Of a stretch of 64,000 nt of DNA, positions 1 to 9,924 are shown one piece after another. The translations under genes and the position numbers were made by a program. How positions within the stretch are numbered: position 1 is the stretch's first letter; each line of letters starts with the position of its first letter. The notes beneath the pieces were generated by a model. It saw only the letters and a list, made by a program, of their open reading frames with translations, ran no database searches and was not told the origin of the DNA. Origin of the DNA: Azospira sp. I13 (GTDB taxonomy: Bacteria > Pseudomonadota > Gammaproteobacteria > Burkholderiales > Rhodocyclaceae); NCBI RefSeq assembly GCF_003112695.1, contig NZ_BFBP01000010.1, positions 210,213-274,212 on the forward strand, in the 5' to 3' direction.

Positions 1-499
1 GCAGGAAAATGGTGAACCAGCCGGCCAAGCCGTACTTGGCGTAGCCCAGGGTGCGGGCTTCGCCGATGTGGCCGATCTTGGTGCCGATTTCGTTGGGGGC
101 GGTGGAGAAGCCGTAGGTGAAGACGAAGGCCATCATCGCCGCCACGGTGAGGGCGCCGAGGAAATTGCCGAGGAAAACGATGCCCCAGTTCTTCAGCACC
201 GCCTTGACGGTGACGCCGGGCCGCTTGTCGATCAAGGCCAGGGGCGTCAGGACGAAGACGCCGGTGAGCAGGTCGAAGCCCAGCAGGTAGAGCATGCAGA
301 AGCCCACCGGGAAGAGGATGGCGCCCACCAGGGGCGAACCGGTCTGCACCGAGGCGGTGATGGCGAAAACAGCGGCCAGGGCCAGGATGGCGCCGGCCAT
401 GTAGGCACGGATCAGGGCATCCCGGGTGGCCATGCAGATTTTGGCCTCACCGGCATCGACCATTTTGGTGACGAATTCCGAAGGTACGAGATAGGACAT
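1..499 (-). CDS. nirC: Formate/nitrite transporter family channel (NirC-like), 3' part missing
   Basis: Inner-membrane pentameric channel of the FNT family, expected here to bring nitrite into the cytoplasm. The visible 166 residues begin MSYLVPSEFV and contain at least three hydrophobic segments (about residues 30-50, 58-85 and 105-130). The FNT-typical stretch LLGFDLLTGVF lies in the second segment. The gene runs off the left edge, so the C-terminal half is not seen. The start is preceded by AAGGGG. It lies 88 bases downstream of nirD on the same strand, which favours nitrite over formate as substrate. Confidence 0.85.
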   Translation of the reverse strand, partial: MSYLVPSEFVTKMVDAGEAKICMATRDALIRAYMAGAILALAAVFAITASVQTGSPLVGAILFPVGFCMLYLLGFDLLTGVFVLTPLALIDKRPGVTVKAVLKNWGIVFLGNFLGALTVAAMMAFVFTYGFSTAPNEIGTKIGHIGEARTLGYAKYGLAGWFTIFL

Positions 500-587
500 G
501 ACATTCCCCTTGTCAGGTTGATAGTGAAAGCGTTGTGCTGTCAGCGTTGCATTGGTAATGAATGGGTCGCGGGCAATGGCGGCGGGA

Positions 588-935
588 TCACAGGGCCAGG
601 AAGACCTGGCCGTTCTCCACCTTCACCCGGAAGCTGTCGCAATGGCCCACGTCGGGGGCCTGGGCCTGGCCGTCGGCCAGGCCGACATTCCAGCCGTGCA
701 GGGGGCAGGTGACCTTGTTGCCATGGACGATGCCCTGGGACAGCGGCCCGCCCTTGTGGGGGCACTTGTCGTGAAGGGCGAAGACGCCGTCTTCGGCATT
801 GCGGAAGATGGCGATGTCGCCGCCGCTGCGCCGCTGCACCACCCGGGAGCCGAGGGGCGGGATGTGTTCCAGGGGGCAGATCAGCAGCCACTCGTCTGCC
901 GCGGCCGGGGTGGGGTGAGCGTTTGGGGTACTCAT
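588..935 (-). CDS. nirD: NADH-dependent nitrite reductase small subunit NirD
   Basis: Rieske-type small subunit of cytoplasmic assimilatory nitrite reductase, partner of NirB. The 115-residue protein has the Rieske-like signatures CPHKGGPLS and CPLHGWNVGL. In these, C-x-H and C-x2-H mark the [2Fe-2S] site, whereas many NirD proteins have lost the ligands. An in-frame reading extends further upstream, but MSTPNAHPTP is chosen because GAGGAG sits 8-9 bases before it. It starts 25 bases after the nirB stop, so the two are surely co-transcribed. Confidence 0.93.
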   Translation of the reverse strand: MSTPNAHPTPAAADEWLLICPLEHIPPLGSRVVQRRSGGDIAIFRNAEDGVFALHDKCPHKGGPLSQGIVHGNKVTCPLHGWNVGLADGQAQAPDVGHCDSFRVKVENGQVFLAL

Positions 936-960
936 GATGTTTTTCTCCTCAGGATGAATC

Positions 961-3420
961 TCAGGCCTCGACCCGGATGGGGATAAACTGCCGCAAGGGG
1001 GCTTCCTCCCGGGAGGTTTCCCAGGGGTCCCGGGCATCGGCCAGGGCGTCGAGCAGGCGCTGGTGCAGGGCACGTCGGCCCTCCGGGTCTTCCAGCACGC
1101 GCTTCTTCACGTAATCCAGGCCCACCCGCTCCAGGTAATGGCAGGTCCGCTCCAGGTACCAGCCCTCCTCCCGGTAAAGCTGCAGGAAGGCCCCGGCGTA
1201 TTCCATGACCTCGGCGTCGCTCTTCACCTTGCAGAGGAACTGGGCCACCTCGGTCTTGATGCCGCCGTTGCCGCCCACATACAGCTCGTAGCCGGAATCG
1301 ACGCCGATCACGCCCACGTCTTTGATGCCGGCCTCGGCGCAGTTGCGCGGGCAGCCGGAGACGGCCAGCTTCACCTTGTGGGGGGCGTACATGTCGAAGA
1401 GCATCTTTTCCAGCTGCACCCCCATGTCCATGGAACGCTGGGTGCCGAAGCGGCAGTGCTCGGAGCCGACGCAGGTCTTCACGGTGCGGATGGATTTGCC
1501 GTAGGCGTGGCCCGAGACCATGCCGGCGGCGTTGAGGTCGGCCCACATGGCCGGCAGGTCTTCCTTCTTCACCCCCAACAGGTCGATGCGCTGGCCGCCG
1601 GTGACCTTCACCGTCGGCACCTGGAACTTCTCTGCCGCATCGGCGATGGCCCGCAGCTCCGCCGGCGTGGTCAGGCCGCCCCACATGCGGGGCACCACGG
1701 AATAGGTGCCGTCCTTCTGAATGTTGGCGTGGGCCCGCTCGTTGATGTAGCGGGACTGGGGATCATCCCGGGCCTCCCGGGGGAAGGTCGAAAGGAGGTA
1801 GTAGTTGATGGCCGGGCGGCACTTCTCGCAGCCGTTGGAGGTCTTCCATTGCAGGGCGGCGAAGACCGCTTCCTTGCAGGTCAGGTGGCGGGTGGCGATG
1901 GCCTCCCGCACCGCCTTGTGGGAATGCTCGGTGCAGCCGCAGACCGGCTTGCTGTCGGCCGCCGCCGGGGTATAGGCACCACCCACGGTGGAGGCCAGGA
2001 TCTGCTCCACCAGGCCGGAACAGGAGCCGCAGGAGGAGGCGGCCTTGGTGTGCTTCTTCACCTCGTCCAGGGTGAATAGGCCCTTTTCCTTGATGGCCTT
2101 GACGATGGTGCCCTTGCACACGCCGTTGCAGCCGCACACCTCGGCGCTGTCGGGCATCGCCGCGGCCCGGTTCTCGCCCTTGTGGCCCGCATCTCCCAGG
2201 TGGTTCTGGCCGAACATCAGCTGGCTGCGGATCTCGTGGATGTCCTGGCCATCCTTCATCAGCTGGAAGTGCCAGGCACCGTCGCTGGTGTCGCCGTAGA
2301 GCACGGCGCCGACGATACGGTCCTGCTTCACCACCAGGCGCTTGTACACGCCGCCCTGGCGGTCGTGCAGGAGGATGTCCTCGGTATCCGGCCCGCCGCT
2401 GAAGTCGCCGGCGGAGAAGACATCCACCCCGGTGACCTTGAGCTTGGTGGACGTTACCGAGCCCTGGTAGCGGCCGATACCGAAGTTGGCCAGGTGATTG
2501 GCGCACACCTTGCCCTGCTCGAACAGGGGCGCCACCAGGCCGTAGGCCACGCCGCGATGCACCACGCACTCGCCGACGGCGTAGACGCTGGGGTCGGTGA
2601 TGGTCTGCAGGGTGTCGGTGACGTGGATGCCGCGCACCCGGCCGCTGCCGCAGAACAGGCCGGCGCGCTCGGCCAGGGCGTAGTTGGGGCGGATGCCGGC
2701 GGCCACCACCACCAGGTCGGCGGGAATTTCCATGCCGTCCTTGAAACGGGCGGAGCCGACACGGCCGGAATCGGCGGGCAGTAGGGCCTCGGTGCTGCGG
2801 CCGAGGAGGAATTTCATGCCCTTGGCTTCGAGGGAGGCTTGCAGCATTTCCGCCGAGGTGCGGTCGAGCTGGCGTTCCATGATCCACTCGGCCAGGTGCA
2901 CCACGGTCACGTCCATGCCCCGCAGCATCAGGCCGTTGGCGGCCTCCAGGCCGAGCAGGCCGGCGCCGATGACCACCGCGTGACGATAGGTGCCGGCGGC
3001 GTCGATCATGGCCTGGGTGTCGGCAATGTCGCGGTAGCTGAGTACACCGGGCAGTTCGTTGCCGGGGATCGGCGGCATGAAGGGCACGGCGCCGGTGGCC
3101 AGCAGCAGGCGGTCGTATTCCGCCTCCCGGCCGTCGGCGGCGATCACCCGGCGATGCACCCGGTCGATGCGCGTCACCGGCTGGCCGGCGTGGAGGGTGA
3201 TGCCGTTGTCCCGGTACCAGGCCAGGTCGTTGAGCATGATCTCCGGCAGGGTCATTTCCCCGGCCAGCACCGGCGAGAGCAGGATGCGGTTGTAGTTGCC
3301 GTGGGGTTCGGCGCCGAAGACGGTGATGTCGTAAAGATCTGGCGCCAGCTTGAGCAATTCCTCGAGGGTTCTCACCCCGGCCATGCCGTTGCCGACGAGC
3401 ACGAGTTTCGGTTTTTTCAT
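961..3420 (-). CDS. nirB: NADH-dependent nitrite reductase large subunit NirB
   Basis: Reduces nitrite to ammonium with NADH in the cytoplasm. The 819 residues show, in order: an FAD/NAD(P)-binding pyridine nucleotide reductase fold (about 1-300, opening VLVGNGMAG), two BFD-like [2Fe-2S] modules (about 425-465 with CGCNGVC and CGSC, and about 490-545), then the sulfite/nitrite reductase ferredoxin-like and catalytic halves. The sirohaem and [4Fe-4S] cysteines are in CVGSEHC (about 648-654) and SGCPRNC (about 688-692). Length is close to the family norm. GGAG precedes the ATG by 5 bases. The long leader upstream carries nitrogen and nitrate control elements. Confidence 0.95.
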   Translation of the reverse strand: MKKPKLVLVGNGMAGVRTLEELLKLAPDLYDITVFGAEPHGNYNRILLSPVLAGEMTLPEIMLNDLAWYRDNGITLHAGQPVTRIDRVHRRVIAADGREAEYDRLLLATGAVPFMPPIPGNELPGVLSYRDIADTQAMIDAAGTYRHAVVIGAGLLGLEAANGLMLRGMDVTVVHLAEWIMERQLDRTSAEMLQASLEAKGMKFLLGRSTEALLPADSGRVGSARFKDGMEIPADLVVVAAGIRPNYALAERAGLFCGSGRVRGIHVTDTLQTITDPSVYAVGECVVHRGVAYGLVAPLFEQGKVCANHLANFGIGRYQGSVTSTKLKVTGVDVFSAGDFSGGPDTEDILLHDRQGGVYKRLVVKQDRIVGAVLYGDTSDGAWHFQLMKDGQDIHEIRSQLMFGQNHLGDAGHKGENRAAAMPDSAEVCGCNGVCKGTIVKAIKEKGLFTLDEVKKHTKAASSCGSCSGLVEQILASTVGGAYTPAAADSKPVCGCTEHSHKAVREAIATRHLTCKEAVFAALQWKTSNGCEKCRPAINYYLLSTFPREARDDPQSRYINERAHANIQKDGTYSVVPRMWGGLTTPAELRAIADAAEKFQVPTVKVTGGQRIDLLGVKKEDLPAMWADLNAAGMVSGHAYGKSIRTVKTCVGSEHCRFGTQRSMDMGVQLEKMLFDMYAPHKVKLAVSGCPRNCAEAGIKDVGVIGVDSGYELYVGGNGGIKTEVAQFLCKVKSDAEVMEYAGAFLQLYREEGWYLERTCHYLERVGLDYVKKRVLEDPEGRRALHQRLLDALADARDPWETSREEAPLRQFIPIRVEA

Positions 3421-3444
3421 GACGGCTCCACAAAGCGAGAGAAC

Positions 3445-3503
3445 AAAAAAAACGGCGCCCGTCGCACCTCTGGGATAAATCCCGAAGCGCGACGGACGCC
3501 GTT
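3445..3503 (-). terminator. Leader attenuator (intrinsic terminator) upstream of nirB
   Basis: On the minus strand the 15-base arm at 3503-3489 (AACGGCGTCCGTCGC) pairs with 3465-3451 (GCGACGGGCGCCGTT) with one T:G wobble. A run of eight T follows (3452-3445, the first two also paired). It ends 25 bases before the nirB ATG, so it would stop transcription in the leader unless blocked. Its 5' arm shares bases with the P2 hairpin of the ANTAR element, so the two structures exclude each other. Confidence 0.9.
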
Positions 3504-3527
3504 GTCCGATTGCATGATGTTCTGCAA
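3493..3527 (-). promoter_or_regulatory. ANTAR-type two-hairpin antitermination element in nirB leader
   Basis: Two small hairpins lie one base apart. P1 (3527-3510) has stem TTGCA/TGCAA around an apical GAACATCA; counting a G:A mismatch closes a hexaloop AACATC. P2 (3508-3493) is CGGAC-AACGGC-GTCCG, a 5-bp stem with a hexaloop that has the A1 and G4 expected for ANTAR targets. P2 overlaps the terminator's 5' arm. This matches the known NasR mechanism, in which the protein stabilises P1-P2 and prevents the terminator. P1 lacks G4, so it is the weaker half. Confidence 0.8.
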
Positions 3528-3565
3528 GGCCGGAGCGCCATTGCCCCGACCGTTGACTGCCTTAT

Positions 3566-3582
3566 AGCGGAATCCGTGCCAA
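3566..3582 (-). promoter_or_regulatory. Sigma-54 (-24/-12) promoter for nirBD
   Basis: Minus strand reads TTGGCACGGATTCCGCT. The GG of TGGCAC and the GC of CCGCT are separated by exactly 10 bases, as required for RpoN holoenzyme. The -12 half is CCGC rather than TTGC. The element is about 147 bases upstream of the nirB ATG and upstream of both leader hairpins, so transcription begins before the attenuator. Confidence 0.75.
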
Positions 3583-3669
3583 CCTTGCGAACCTGCGCCA
3601 ACCCATTGAATTACATTGAAAATTCATAAAGCCCCCGAATCCCCCCAGCCCTCCCCGCCCCGCAACGGG

Positions 3670-3684
3670 GCACCAGCAAGGTGC
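3670..3684 (-). promoter_or_regulatory. NtrC-type enhancer site upstream of the nirB promoter
   Basis: GCACCAGCAAGGTGC is a perfect inverted repeat matching the NtrC consensus GCAC-Y-N5-R-GTGC. It lies about 90-100 bases upstream of the sigma-54 promoter, a typical enhancer distance. A second half-like copy (TGCACC followed by a poor right arm) begins at 3700. The site is in the nasR-nirB intergenic region. Confidence 0.7.
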
Positions 3685-3723
3685 GCCGCTCCCCGGGGCT
3701 GCACCAGGAAACCCCGCTGCGGC

Positions 3724-4992
3724 TCAGCGCCGGCCGGGGAGGAAGTCGGCCATGGCGAGCACGGCCTGGGCCACTTCCGCCAGGCGACAGTTGCGGTTCA
3801 TGGCCTGCTGCCGCAGTAACTGGTAGGCCGCCCCTTCGTCCAGGCCCTGGTGGGTCATCAGCAGGCCTTTGGCCCGCTCCACCAGCTTGCGTTCATCGAG
3901 GGAAGCCCGGGCGGCGGCCAGTTCGTCGCTGACCGCCTGCAAATGCCGGGACTGGGCCTGCAGGGCCTCGACGATGGCCCGGGCCAGGCGCGGCCCCATG
4001 GCGCCGCCAGCCAGTTCATCGTCGCTGCCGGGCACGCCCTCCAGGCCGGTGACGAAGAGGGACAGGGCCGCCGGCGGCGCCATGTCGGGCGGCAGGGCGG
4101 CCAGGGTGGCCTGGTGATCCTCCAGTTCCAGCTGCTTGCGCGCCACCTGGCGCTCGCAGGCCTGTTGCAGGCGGGTGGCGAGCTGGCCCTCGATGCGGTG
4201 GATGTCGTCCATGCGGCGGGAACAGCAGGCGAACCAGTCATCCGCCAGGGCGGCATCGAGGTGCCCCTGGAGATGCATGAGCTTGCGCCGCAAACGCTCA
4301 ATCTCGGCCATGGGCATGGCCTGCTGGGCTTCCTGCCAGCGGGCCGCCAGCCCCTCGTCGCAGAAGGAGGCGAAGCGGGCGAAGCACTGTTCCTGCAAAT
4401 CGATGAGGTGTTGCAGGGTGGCCACCGTCTCGGCGGTGGACTGGCCGGCGGCGAAGGCGGCAGCGCCCGCCGCCCGCTCCTGGCCGGCGAATTCCTTGCC
4501 CTGCATGAGATTGAAGAGGGCCACCAGCAGCCGGGAGGCGGCGGGATCAGCCGCAATATCCGCCGCTTCGAAGACCAGGGCCAGCAGGGCGCCCACCAGA
4601 CGGCTGTAGCGTTCCGTCGCCTGGGCAGGGCTGCAGCATTGGCCCCGCACGGCAGCACGGATGGCGGGCAGCTCATCAAGGGCGCCCAGGGCCATGGCAA
4701 TACGGCTGAACAATCGGGCGGCGCCCGCCAGGCTCTCGCTCAGTTCCAGACGGTCGAGCCAGTCGCGCACCCGGGCCTGGGCGCCCTCGCTATCGGCGGC
4801 CCGGGCCTCCCACAGGTCACCGAAATGGCGGCCGCCGGAGGCGAGAAAGACGTTGGCAGCCCCCCGCTCGCATTGCAGGCGGTGCACCAGCTCGGCGACG
4901 CCCCGTACCAGTTCGCAGGTACGGGCGAGTTGCTCCAGCTCGCGAATTTCGCAGCGCCGTGCCGCCACCAGATAACCAAACGCCGTTCTCAT
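3724..4992 (-). CDS. nasR: Nitrate/nitrite-responsive antiterminator NasR (NIT-ANTAR)
   Basis: RNA-binding antiterminator that senses nitrate and nitrite. The 422-residue protein has a long all-helical N-terminal region (about 20-300) resembling the NIT sensing domain, including ELVHRLQCERGAANVF. A linker follows, then a C-terminal ANTAR domain (about 360-418) with ERAKGLLMTHQGLDE and LLRQQAMNRN. The start MRTAFGYLV is chosen over an upstream in-frame codon because AAGGAAAGG precedes it. The gene lies directly upstream of nirB on the same strand, and the intergenic region holds its predicted RNA target. Confidence 0.9.
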   Translation of the reverse strand: MRTAFGYLVAARRCEIRELEQLARTCELVRGVAELVHRLQCERGAANVFLASGGRHFGDLWEARAADSEGAQARVRDWLDRLELSESLAGAARLFSRIAMALGALDELPAIRAAVRGQCCSPAQATERYSRLVGALLALVFEAADIAADPAASRLLVALFNLMQGKEFAGQERAAGAAAFAAGQSTAETVATLQHLIDLQEQCFARFASFCDEGLAARWQEAQQAMPMAEIERLRRKLMHLQGHLDAALADDWFACCSRRMDDIHRIEGQLATRLQQACERQVARKQLELEDHQATLAALPPDMAPPAALSLFVTGLEGVPGSDDELAGGAMGPRLARAIVEALQAQSRHLQAVSDELAAARASLDERKLVERAKGLLMTHQGLDEGAAYQLLRQQAMNRNCRLAEVAQAVLAMADFLPGRR

Positions 4993-5317
4993 GCACCTTT
5001 CCTTCCCGTAGGCCGGGGCGCCGCCGGACGGGGCGCTCCCGACAGCCTTCAAGCAAGAGCCGTGCAACGGCAAGGCGAGGAGGTGGTGGTCGTGGTGGCG
5101 GGGCGAAAAAATCGGCAGCCCGCGGCTCCCGGCAGCCCTCAGTAACGGGCATCAAGAAAGGCCGGCGGTAGCGGTGGGAGGGTGGGACGGAGGTGAAAGG
5201 CGAAGCGGATGGGAAGGCCGATGCGGGGAAAGGCTGTCGGCGCGCAAGGTCGCCGTGATTCAGATGGGGCAAGCCGGGGCGAAGCCGCCCCGTTTCGGTG
5301 CATCCCGACCCGGCGCC
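4993..5317. other. Intergenic region upstream of nasR
   Basis: 325 bases between nasR and the 3' end of the HD-GYP gene. It must hold the nasR promoter, but I find no convincing -35/-10 or -24/-12 pair. A GC-rich hairpin (GGGGCG-GCTT-CGCCCC on the minus strand, near 5277-5292) follows the HD-GYP stop but lacks a T run. An apparent 151-codon reading here is proline/arginine rich and overlaps nasR, so it is not called. Confidence 0.5.
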
Positions 5318-6439
5318 TCAGGTATCGGCGAAGCGCTGGGCGATGCGGATGAACTGTTCCTTTTCCTGGAGGAAGGCATCGACGATGTCGGGGTCGAAAT
5401 GCTTGCCCCGTTCGGCAACGATGATCTCGGTGGCCTGCTCGATGGGCATGGGAGCCTTGTACACCCGCCGGCTGATGAGGGCGTCGAAGACATCGGCCAG
5501 GGCCATGATGCGGGCCGCCAGAGGGGTGTCTCGCCCGGCGGTGCCATCTGGATAGCCACGGCCGTCCCAGCGTTCGTGGTGGGAACGGGCAATGCAGCGG
5601 GCCACCTCGAGGAAGGCCAGAGGGCGGGAATCGCTACGATAGATGGAACTGTCGGCCGCCTGTACCTGGGCCATGGCCCGGGCGATGGCATCGCTGCCGA
5701 TGATGGTGTGGCCGCGCATGACGGCGAATTCTTCCTCGCTCAGGGCGCCGGGCTTGAGCAGGATCTTGTCGGGCACCCCGACCTTGCCCAGGTCGTGCAG
5801 GGGGGCCGCCTTGACCAGCTTGGAGAGCTGGTCGGCCGTCAGGGCCTCGGCGTATTCGGGACGGTTGGCCAGGGCCCGGGCCAACACCTCCACATAGCCC
5901 TGGGTGCGGTAGATGTGGTTGCCCGTATCCGTATCCCGAACTTCCGCCAGGATGGCCAGGGCCGCCAGGCTGGCGCTCTGCACGATCTCGTTGTCGTGCA
6001 TGCGGTGCACGATTTCCGACTCGAGGAACTTGTTCTGGTCCGCCAGCCAGTCCCGGGCCCGCTTGTTCTCCAGATGGGTGCGCACCCGGGCGAGCACCAC
6101 CAGGGGCTTGATGGGTTTGACGATGTAGTCGACGGCACCGAGGACGAAGCCTCGCTCCTCGTCCTCGGCCGCATCCCGGGCGGTGACGAAGATCACCGGG
6201 ATATCCCGGGTGGTGGCGTTGGCGCGCAGGCGGGAGAGCACGGCATAGCCGTCCAGGTCCGGCATCATCACATCGAGGAGGATGAGGTCCGGCCTGGGGT
6301 CGGAGGCAGCGGCCTTGAGGGCCCGCTCCCCTGAATCGGCGACGCGGATGCGGTAGTGGGGCTCGAGCAGGTCGCCGAGGATAGCAAGGTTTTCGGCTTG
6401 ATCGTCGACGATGAGAACGGTGTCAGTACGTGGGCTCAT
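5318..6439 (-). CDS. Response regulator with HD-GYP phosphodiesterase output
   Basis: Two-component output protein expected to degrade cyclic-di-GMP. The 373 residues hold a receiver domain (about 7-120; phospho-acceptor D56 in LILLDVMMP, switch lysine in VKPI) and an HD-GYP domain (about 165-365). The metal-binding HD is H215-D216 in [11 protein letters not shown], and the GYP motif is in [11 protein letters not shown] (about 287-297). It overlaps the 3' end of the hybrid kinase gene by 17 bases, so the kinase is its obvious partner. Confidence 0.92.
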   Translation of the reverse strand: MSPRTDTVLIVDDQAENLAILGDLLEPHYRIRVADSGERALKAAASDPRPDLILLDVMMPDLDGYAVLSRLRANATTRDIPVIFVTARDAAEDEERGFVLGAVDYIVKPIKPLVVLARVRTHLENKRARDWLADQNKFLESEIVHRMHDNEIVQSASLAALAILAEVRDTDTGNHIYRTQGYVEVLARALANRPEYAEALTADQLSKLVKAAPLHDLGKVGVPDKILLKPGALSEEEFAVMRGHTIIGSDAIARAMAQVQAADSSIYRSDSRPLAFLEVARCIARSHHERWDGRGYPDGTAGRDTPLAARIMALADVFDALISRRVYKAPMPIEQATEIIVAERGKHFDPDIVDAFLQEKEQFIRIAQRFADT

Positions 6440-9400
6440 GGTGCTGCTTCAACAGTTTCAGGGCGTCGCCGTAGGCGAAATGTTCGATGGCGGCCGCCAG
6501 GGACTCCTGGACGGCATGGGGGAAGACGCCGCTCAGCCGAGGACGCAAGTTGCGAAACAGGCGGCGGGCCTCCAGGTCGTCGCTGGCGAGGAGCTCGGCC
6601 AGTTGCTGCAGTTCTCGCAGGATATCGGCAGACGGCGGCTGCAGGGGCTGTGCGTCATCGCCAGGGCTGGCGCTCTGCAGGGCCTGGCGCAGCCCCGTCA
6701 CGAGCAATGGCAGATCGGCGGCGAGGGCAGTCAGGGCGGACTCTGCCGCCCCGGCCTGACCATGCTCCATGGCGACTTCGATGGCATGGGCGTGGTGGCG
6801 GATGGTGGTGGCACCAATATTGGCAGAGGCGCCCTTGAGGGCGTGAGCTAACTGGCGCGCCTCCTGGAACTGTCCCCGGGTCACCAAATCCTGCAGGCGG
6901 GCGGCATCATCGCCGTGGCTGCCAGCATAGAGGCCGAGCACCCGAAGGTAGGTGGGCCACTTGCCGCAAACCACCTTAAGCCCGGCCGCCACATCCAGTT
7001 GGGAAATGGCGGCGAGACGGGCGCGACGGGCGGCGTCGTCGCCACCTTCTCCGGCCACAGGGGGCACCGGGGCGGCGTGGGCGGCCGCCGGCGTGGCGGG
7101 CAACCAGCGCAGCAAAGTGGCGAACAGCCCTTCCGGGTCCACCGGCTTGGCGATGTGGTCGTTCATGCCGGAGGCCAGGCAGGCCTGACGATCCTCGTCG
7201 TAGGCATTGGCCGTCATGGCGAGAATGGGCACGCTCTGCCGGCCAGGCAGGCGACGGATCTCGGCGCAGGCGCCCAGACCGTCCAACCTCGGCATCTGAA
7301 TATCCATGAGGATGATGTCATAGGCATTCTGCCGGGCCAGATCCACGGCCACCTGGCCGTCATCCGCCACGTCAACGATCAGGCCGACGTTGCGCAACAG
7401 TTCCAGGGCTACTTCCTGGTTCACCAGATTGTCTTCGGCCAGCAGCACGTGGCGGCCCCGCAGGGGCGTCAGGTCGTGGCCGATGGCGGGCCGCAGCGTC
7501 GGCCGCAGGTGTTCGCCGGTAACGCTCTCGACGATGGCGTCGAGCAGGGCCGAAGGGGTCACGGGCTTGGGCAGGGCAAAGGCGATGCCGGTCTTGGCCA
7601 GCATTTCCTCCTGGCACTCCCGGCCGTAGGCGGTGACCAGGACGATGCCCGGGGGTGGCACCGGGTAACGCTTGCGGATTTCCCGGGCCACTTCGGTACC
7701 GTCCATTTCCGGCATTTTCCAATCCAGCAGTACCAGGTCATAGGGCCGGCCGGCGGCGCTGGCCTGCTCCAGGGCAGCCAGGGCGGCGGCGCCGGAATCC
7801 ACCAGGGTGGGCCGGCAGTTGAGGGGGCGCAGCATGTCACCCAGGGTTTCCCGGGCTTCTTCCAGATCATCCACCACCAGCACTTCCAGCTCCCGCTCCA
7901 GGGAGCGGGGGGCGGCAACCGGGATTTCGTCAGCCCCAGGGGCAAAGCTCACTTCCAGCCAGAAGGTACTTCCCAGGCCCAGGGTACTCTCCACGCCGAC
8001 GCTGCCACCCATGAGATCGGCCAGGCGCTTGCTGATGGCAAGACCGAGGCCGGTACCGCCGTACTTCCGGGTGGTGGAGACATCGGCCTGTTCGAAGGGC
8101 TGAAAGAGGCGGGACTGCTGTTCGGGGCTGAGGCCAACACCGGTGTCGCTGACTTCAAAGCGTATCCGCACCGCAGTGTCGTCACGACTGACCTGGCGGG
8201 CCCGCAGGGTGATGGCGCCGTGCTCGGTGAACTTGACGGCGTTGTTGGCAAAATTCACCAGCACCTGGCCCAGGCGCATGCGGTCACCCCGCAACAGGGG
8301 CGGCAGGGCGGGGTCGATACGGCTGATGACTTCCACACCTTTGGCCTCGGCCTTGTCGCAAACCATGGAGTGGAGGCTGTGAAAGACGCTTTCCAGGCTG
8401 AAGTCGGCCATTTCCAGGCGTAGTCTTCCGGCCTCGATCTTGGAAAAATCCAGGATGTCGTTGATGATCCCCAGCAGGTGCTGGGCGGCGTCGGAGATCT
8501 TGTCCAGTTGCTCGAACTGGCGTGGCAGGATGGCGTCCCGCCGCATCAGGTGGGCCAGGCCGACGATGGCGTTCATAGGGGTGCGGATTTCGTGGCTCAT
8601 GTTGGCCAGGAAGGCACTCTTCGCCGCATTGGCGGTATCCGCCATGGCCTTGGCCTGCTTCAGTGCCTCCAGCATCTGCTGCTGTTCGGTGACGTCCTGC
8701 CAGGTGCCGACGATACGTTCCACCTGGCCCCGCTTGTCTACGCTCGCCTCGCCCCGCATCTGGGCAAAGCGCACGCCCGATGCCCCGCCGCTGCGCAGCA
8801 GCAGTTCAAAACTGCCGCCGTTGCGCAGACAGTCGTCAAAAGCCGCCTGCAAGGCTGCCCGATCCCCCTGGTCGATCAGGGCCAGCAGGTCGGGCAAGGC
8901 CAGCAAACCGGATTCATTGAGGCCAAATAACTTGAAGGCATCGCCACGCCAGCGCCAAGCGTTGGGCCCCGGCATCCATTCCCAGCGCCCCAGGCGAGCC
9001 AGTTGCTGGGCTTCCCGCAGGCTAGCTTCGCTAATTTTGAGATCGCGGAAGAGCAGGTTGATCGGATCCCGCAGGCCGGTGACGACGACCGCCCGGTAAA
9101 TGAGGAAAAAGGCGCCAATCTTGAGGATGTGCCCCAGTTCGTTGAAGGCGTCACTCATGGCGTCGCTGACGTACATGGTGAAACACAGCTCGGTGCCGAT
9201 CATCAACACCAGGGACCACTGGATGCAGTGATAGACGCGTTCGTCGAACAGGTGCCGCCGTAGGTAAAGCAGTACGGCGCCGGCCAGCAGCAGGGTACAG
9301 ACCAGATACTCGCTATAGACCTTAAAAGGCGTCAGCCCCTCCCCCGCAACGAAACAGACGGGAAATACCTTGAAATAGAGGATCGAGGCAATGACCAGCG

Positions 9401-9881
9401 TGGTCACCAGGGCATAGACGGTGAGCACCAGCGGCACATGCACCTGGCGACGGGTGCCGAGAAACCAGAAGCCCATGAGCATGCTGATGGACTCCATATA
9501 GCGGGCGGCGATCCAGAACTGGGGGGCGTAGTAATCGTAATCCGTGAAAATCGGCATACCCTTGAAGGAGAGGGTATGGAGCAGATCGATGGCGCCGACG
9601 AAGAGGTAGGCAATGCCGATGAAGAGGACGTACTGATTGCGGATGGAGGCGCCGCAGTTGAGGGCGATGATGAACAGGGTGACCGCGATGAAGATGCTGA
9701 ACAACTCGGCCATGCTGTGAAACAGCAGGTAGTTGTAATGGGAGGTCAGATGGACCCCCAGCAGCAGCACCAGAAAGCCGACGCCTTCGCCCAGGGCGAG
9801 GGCCAGGTGGTCGCGCAGATAGGCGGAAAGCCGGCGCAGGGGCGCCTCAGGAGGCAGGACGGGAGTATCGAGGGCGGCCAT
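6423..9881 (-). CDS. MASE3-type membrane hybrid histidine kinase with two receivers and Hpt
   Basis: Large phosphorelay kinase of 1152 residues. An N-terminal membrane region of about eight hydrophobic segments (about 30-270) resembles a MASE3 sensor. It is followed by a PAS-like segment (about 285-400), HisKA with H430 in [14 protein letters not shown], and HATPase (N box near 545, GTGLGLAIS near 610). Receiver 1 has D720 (LLDWKMP), receiver 2 has D860 (LMDIQMP), and an Hpt domain has H1013 ([13 protein letters not shown]). Architecture is BarA-like. The signal sensed cannot be told from sequence. It is translationally coupled to the HD-GYP regulator. Confidence 0.92.
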   Translation of the reverse strand: MAALDTPVLPPEAPLRRLSAYLRDHLALALGEGVGFLVLLLGVHLTSHYNYLLFHSMAELFSIFIAVTLFIIALNCGASIRNQYVLFIGIAYLFVGAIDLLHTLSFKGMPIFTDYDYYAPQFWIAARYMESISMLMGFWFLGTRRQVHVPLVLTVYALVTTLVIASILYFKVFPVCFVAGEGLTPFKVYSEYLVCTLLLAGAVLLYLRRHLFDERVYHCIQWSLVLMIGTELCFTMYVSDAMSDAFNELGHILKIGAFFLIYRAVVVTGLRDPINLLFRDLKISEASLREAQQLARLGRWEWMPGPNAWRWRGDAFKLFGLNESGLLALPDLLALIDQGDRAALQAAFDDCLRNGGSFELLLRSGGASGVRFAQMRGEASVDKRGQVERIVGTWQDVTEQQQMLEALKQAKAMADTANAAKSAFLANMSHEIRTPMNAIVGLAHLMRRDAILPRQFEQLDKISDAAQHLLGIINDILDFSKIEAGRLRLEMADFSLESVFHSLHSMVCDKAEAKGVEVISRIDPALPPLLRGDRMRLGQVLVNFANNAVKFTEHGAITLRARQVSRDDTAVRIRFEVSDTGVGLSPEQQSRLFQPFEQADVSTTRKYGGTGLGLAISKRLADLMGGSVGVESTLGLGSTFWLEVSFAPGADEIPVAAPRSLERELEVLVVDDLEEARETLGDMLRPLNCRPTLVDSGAAALAALEQASAAGRPYDLVLLDWKMPEMDGTEVAREIRKRYPVPPPGIVLVTAYGRECQEEMLAKTGIAFALPKPVTPSALLDAIVESVTGEHLRPTLRPAIGHDLTPLRGRHVLLAEDNLVNQEVALELLRNVGLIVDVADDGQVAVDLARQNAYDIILMDIQMPRLDGLGACAEIRRLPGRQSVPILAMTANAYDEDRQACLASGMNDHIAKPVDPEGLFATLLRWLPATPAAAHAAPVPPVAGEGGDDAARRARLAAISQLDVAAGLKVVCGKWPTYLRVLGLYAGSHGDDAARLQDLVTRGQFQEARQLAHALKGASANIGATTIRHHAHAIEVAMEHGQAGAAESALTALAADLPLLVTGLRQALQSASPGDDAQPLQPPSADILRELQQLAELLASDDLEARRLFRNLRPRLSGVFPHAVQESLAAAIEHFAYGDALKLLKQHHEPTY

Positions 9882-9924
9882 GTTGTTATTACCTGCTGGT
9901 GATGGCTGGAGGGGATCGGTGACT

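Noticed and set aside
1763..3601. 612-codon minus-strand reading in another frame of nirB
   Set aside because: Arg/Pro/Gly-rich out-of-frame translation; nirB itself has all catalytic motifs.
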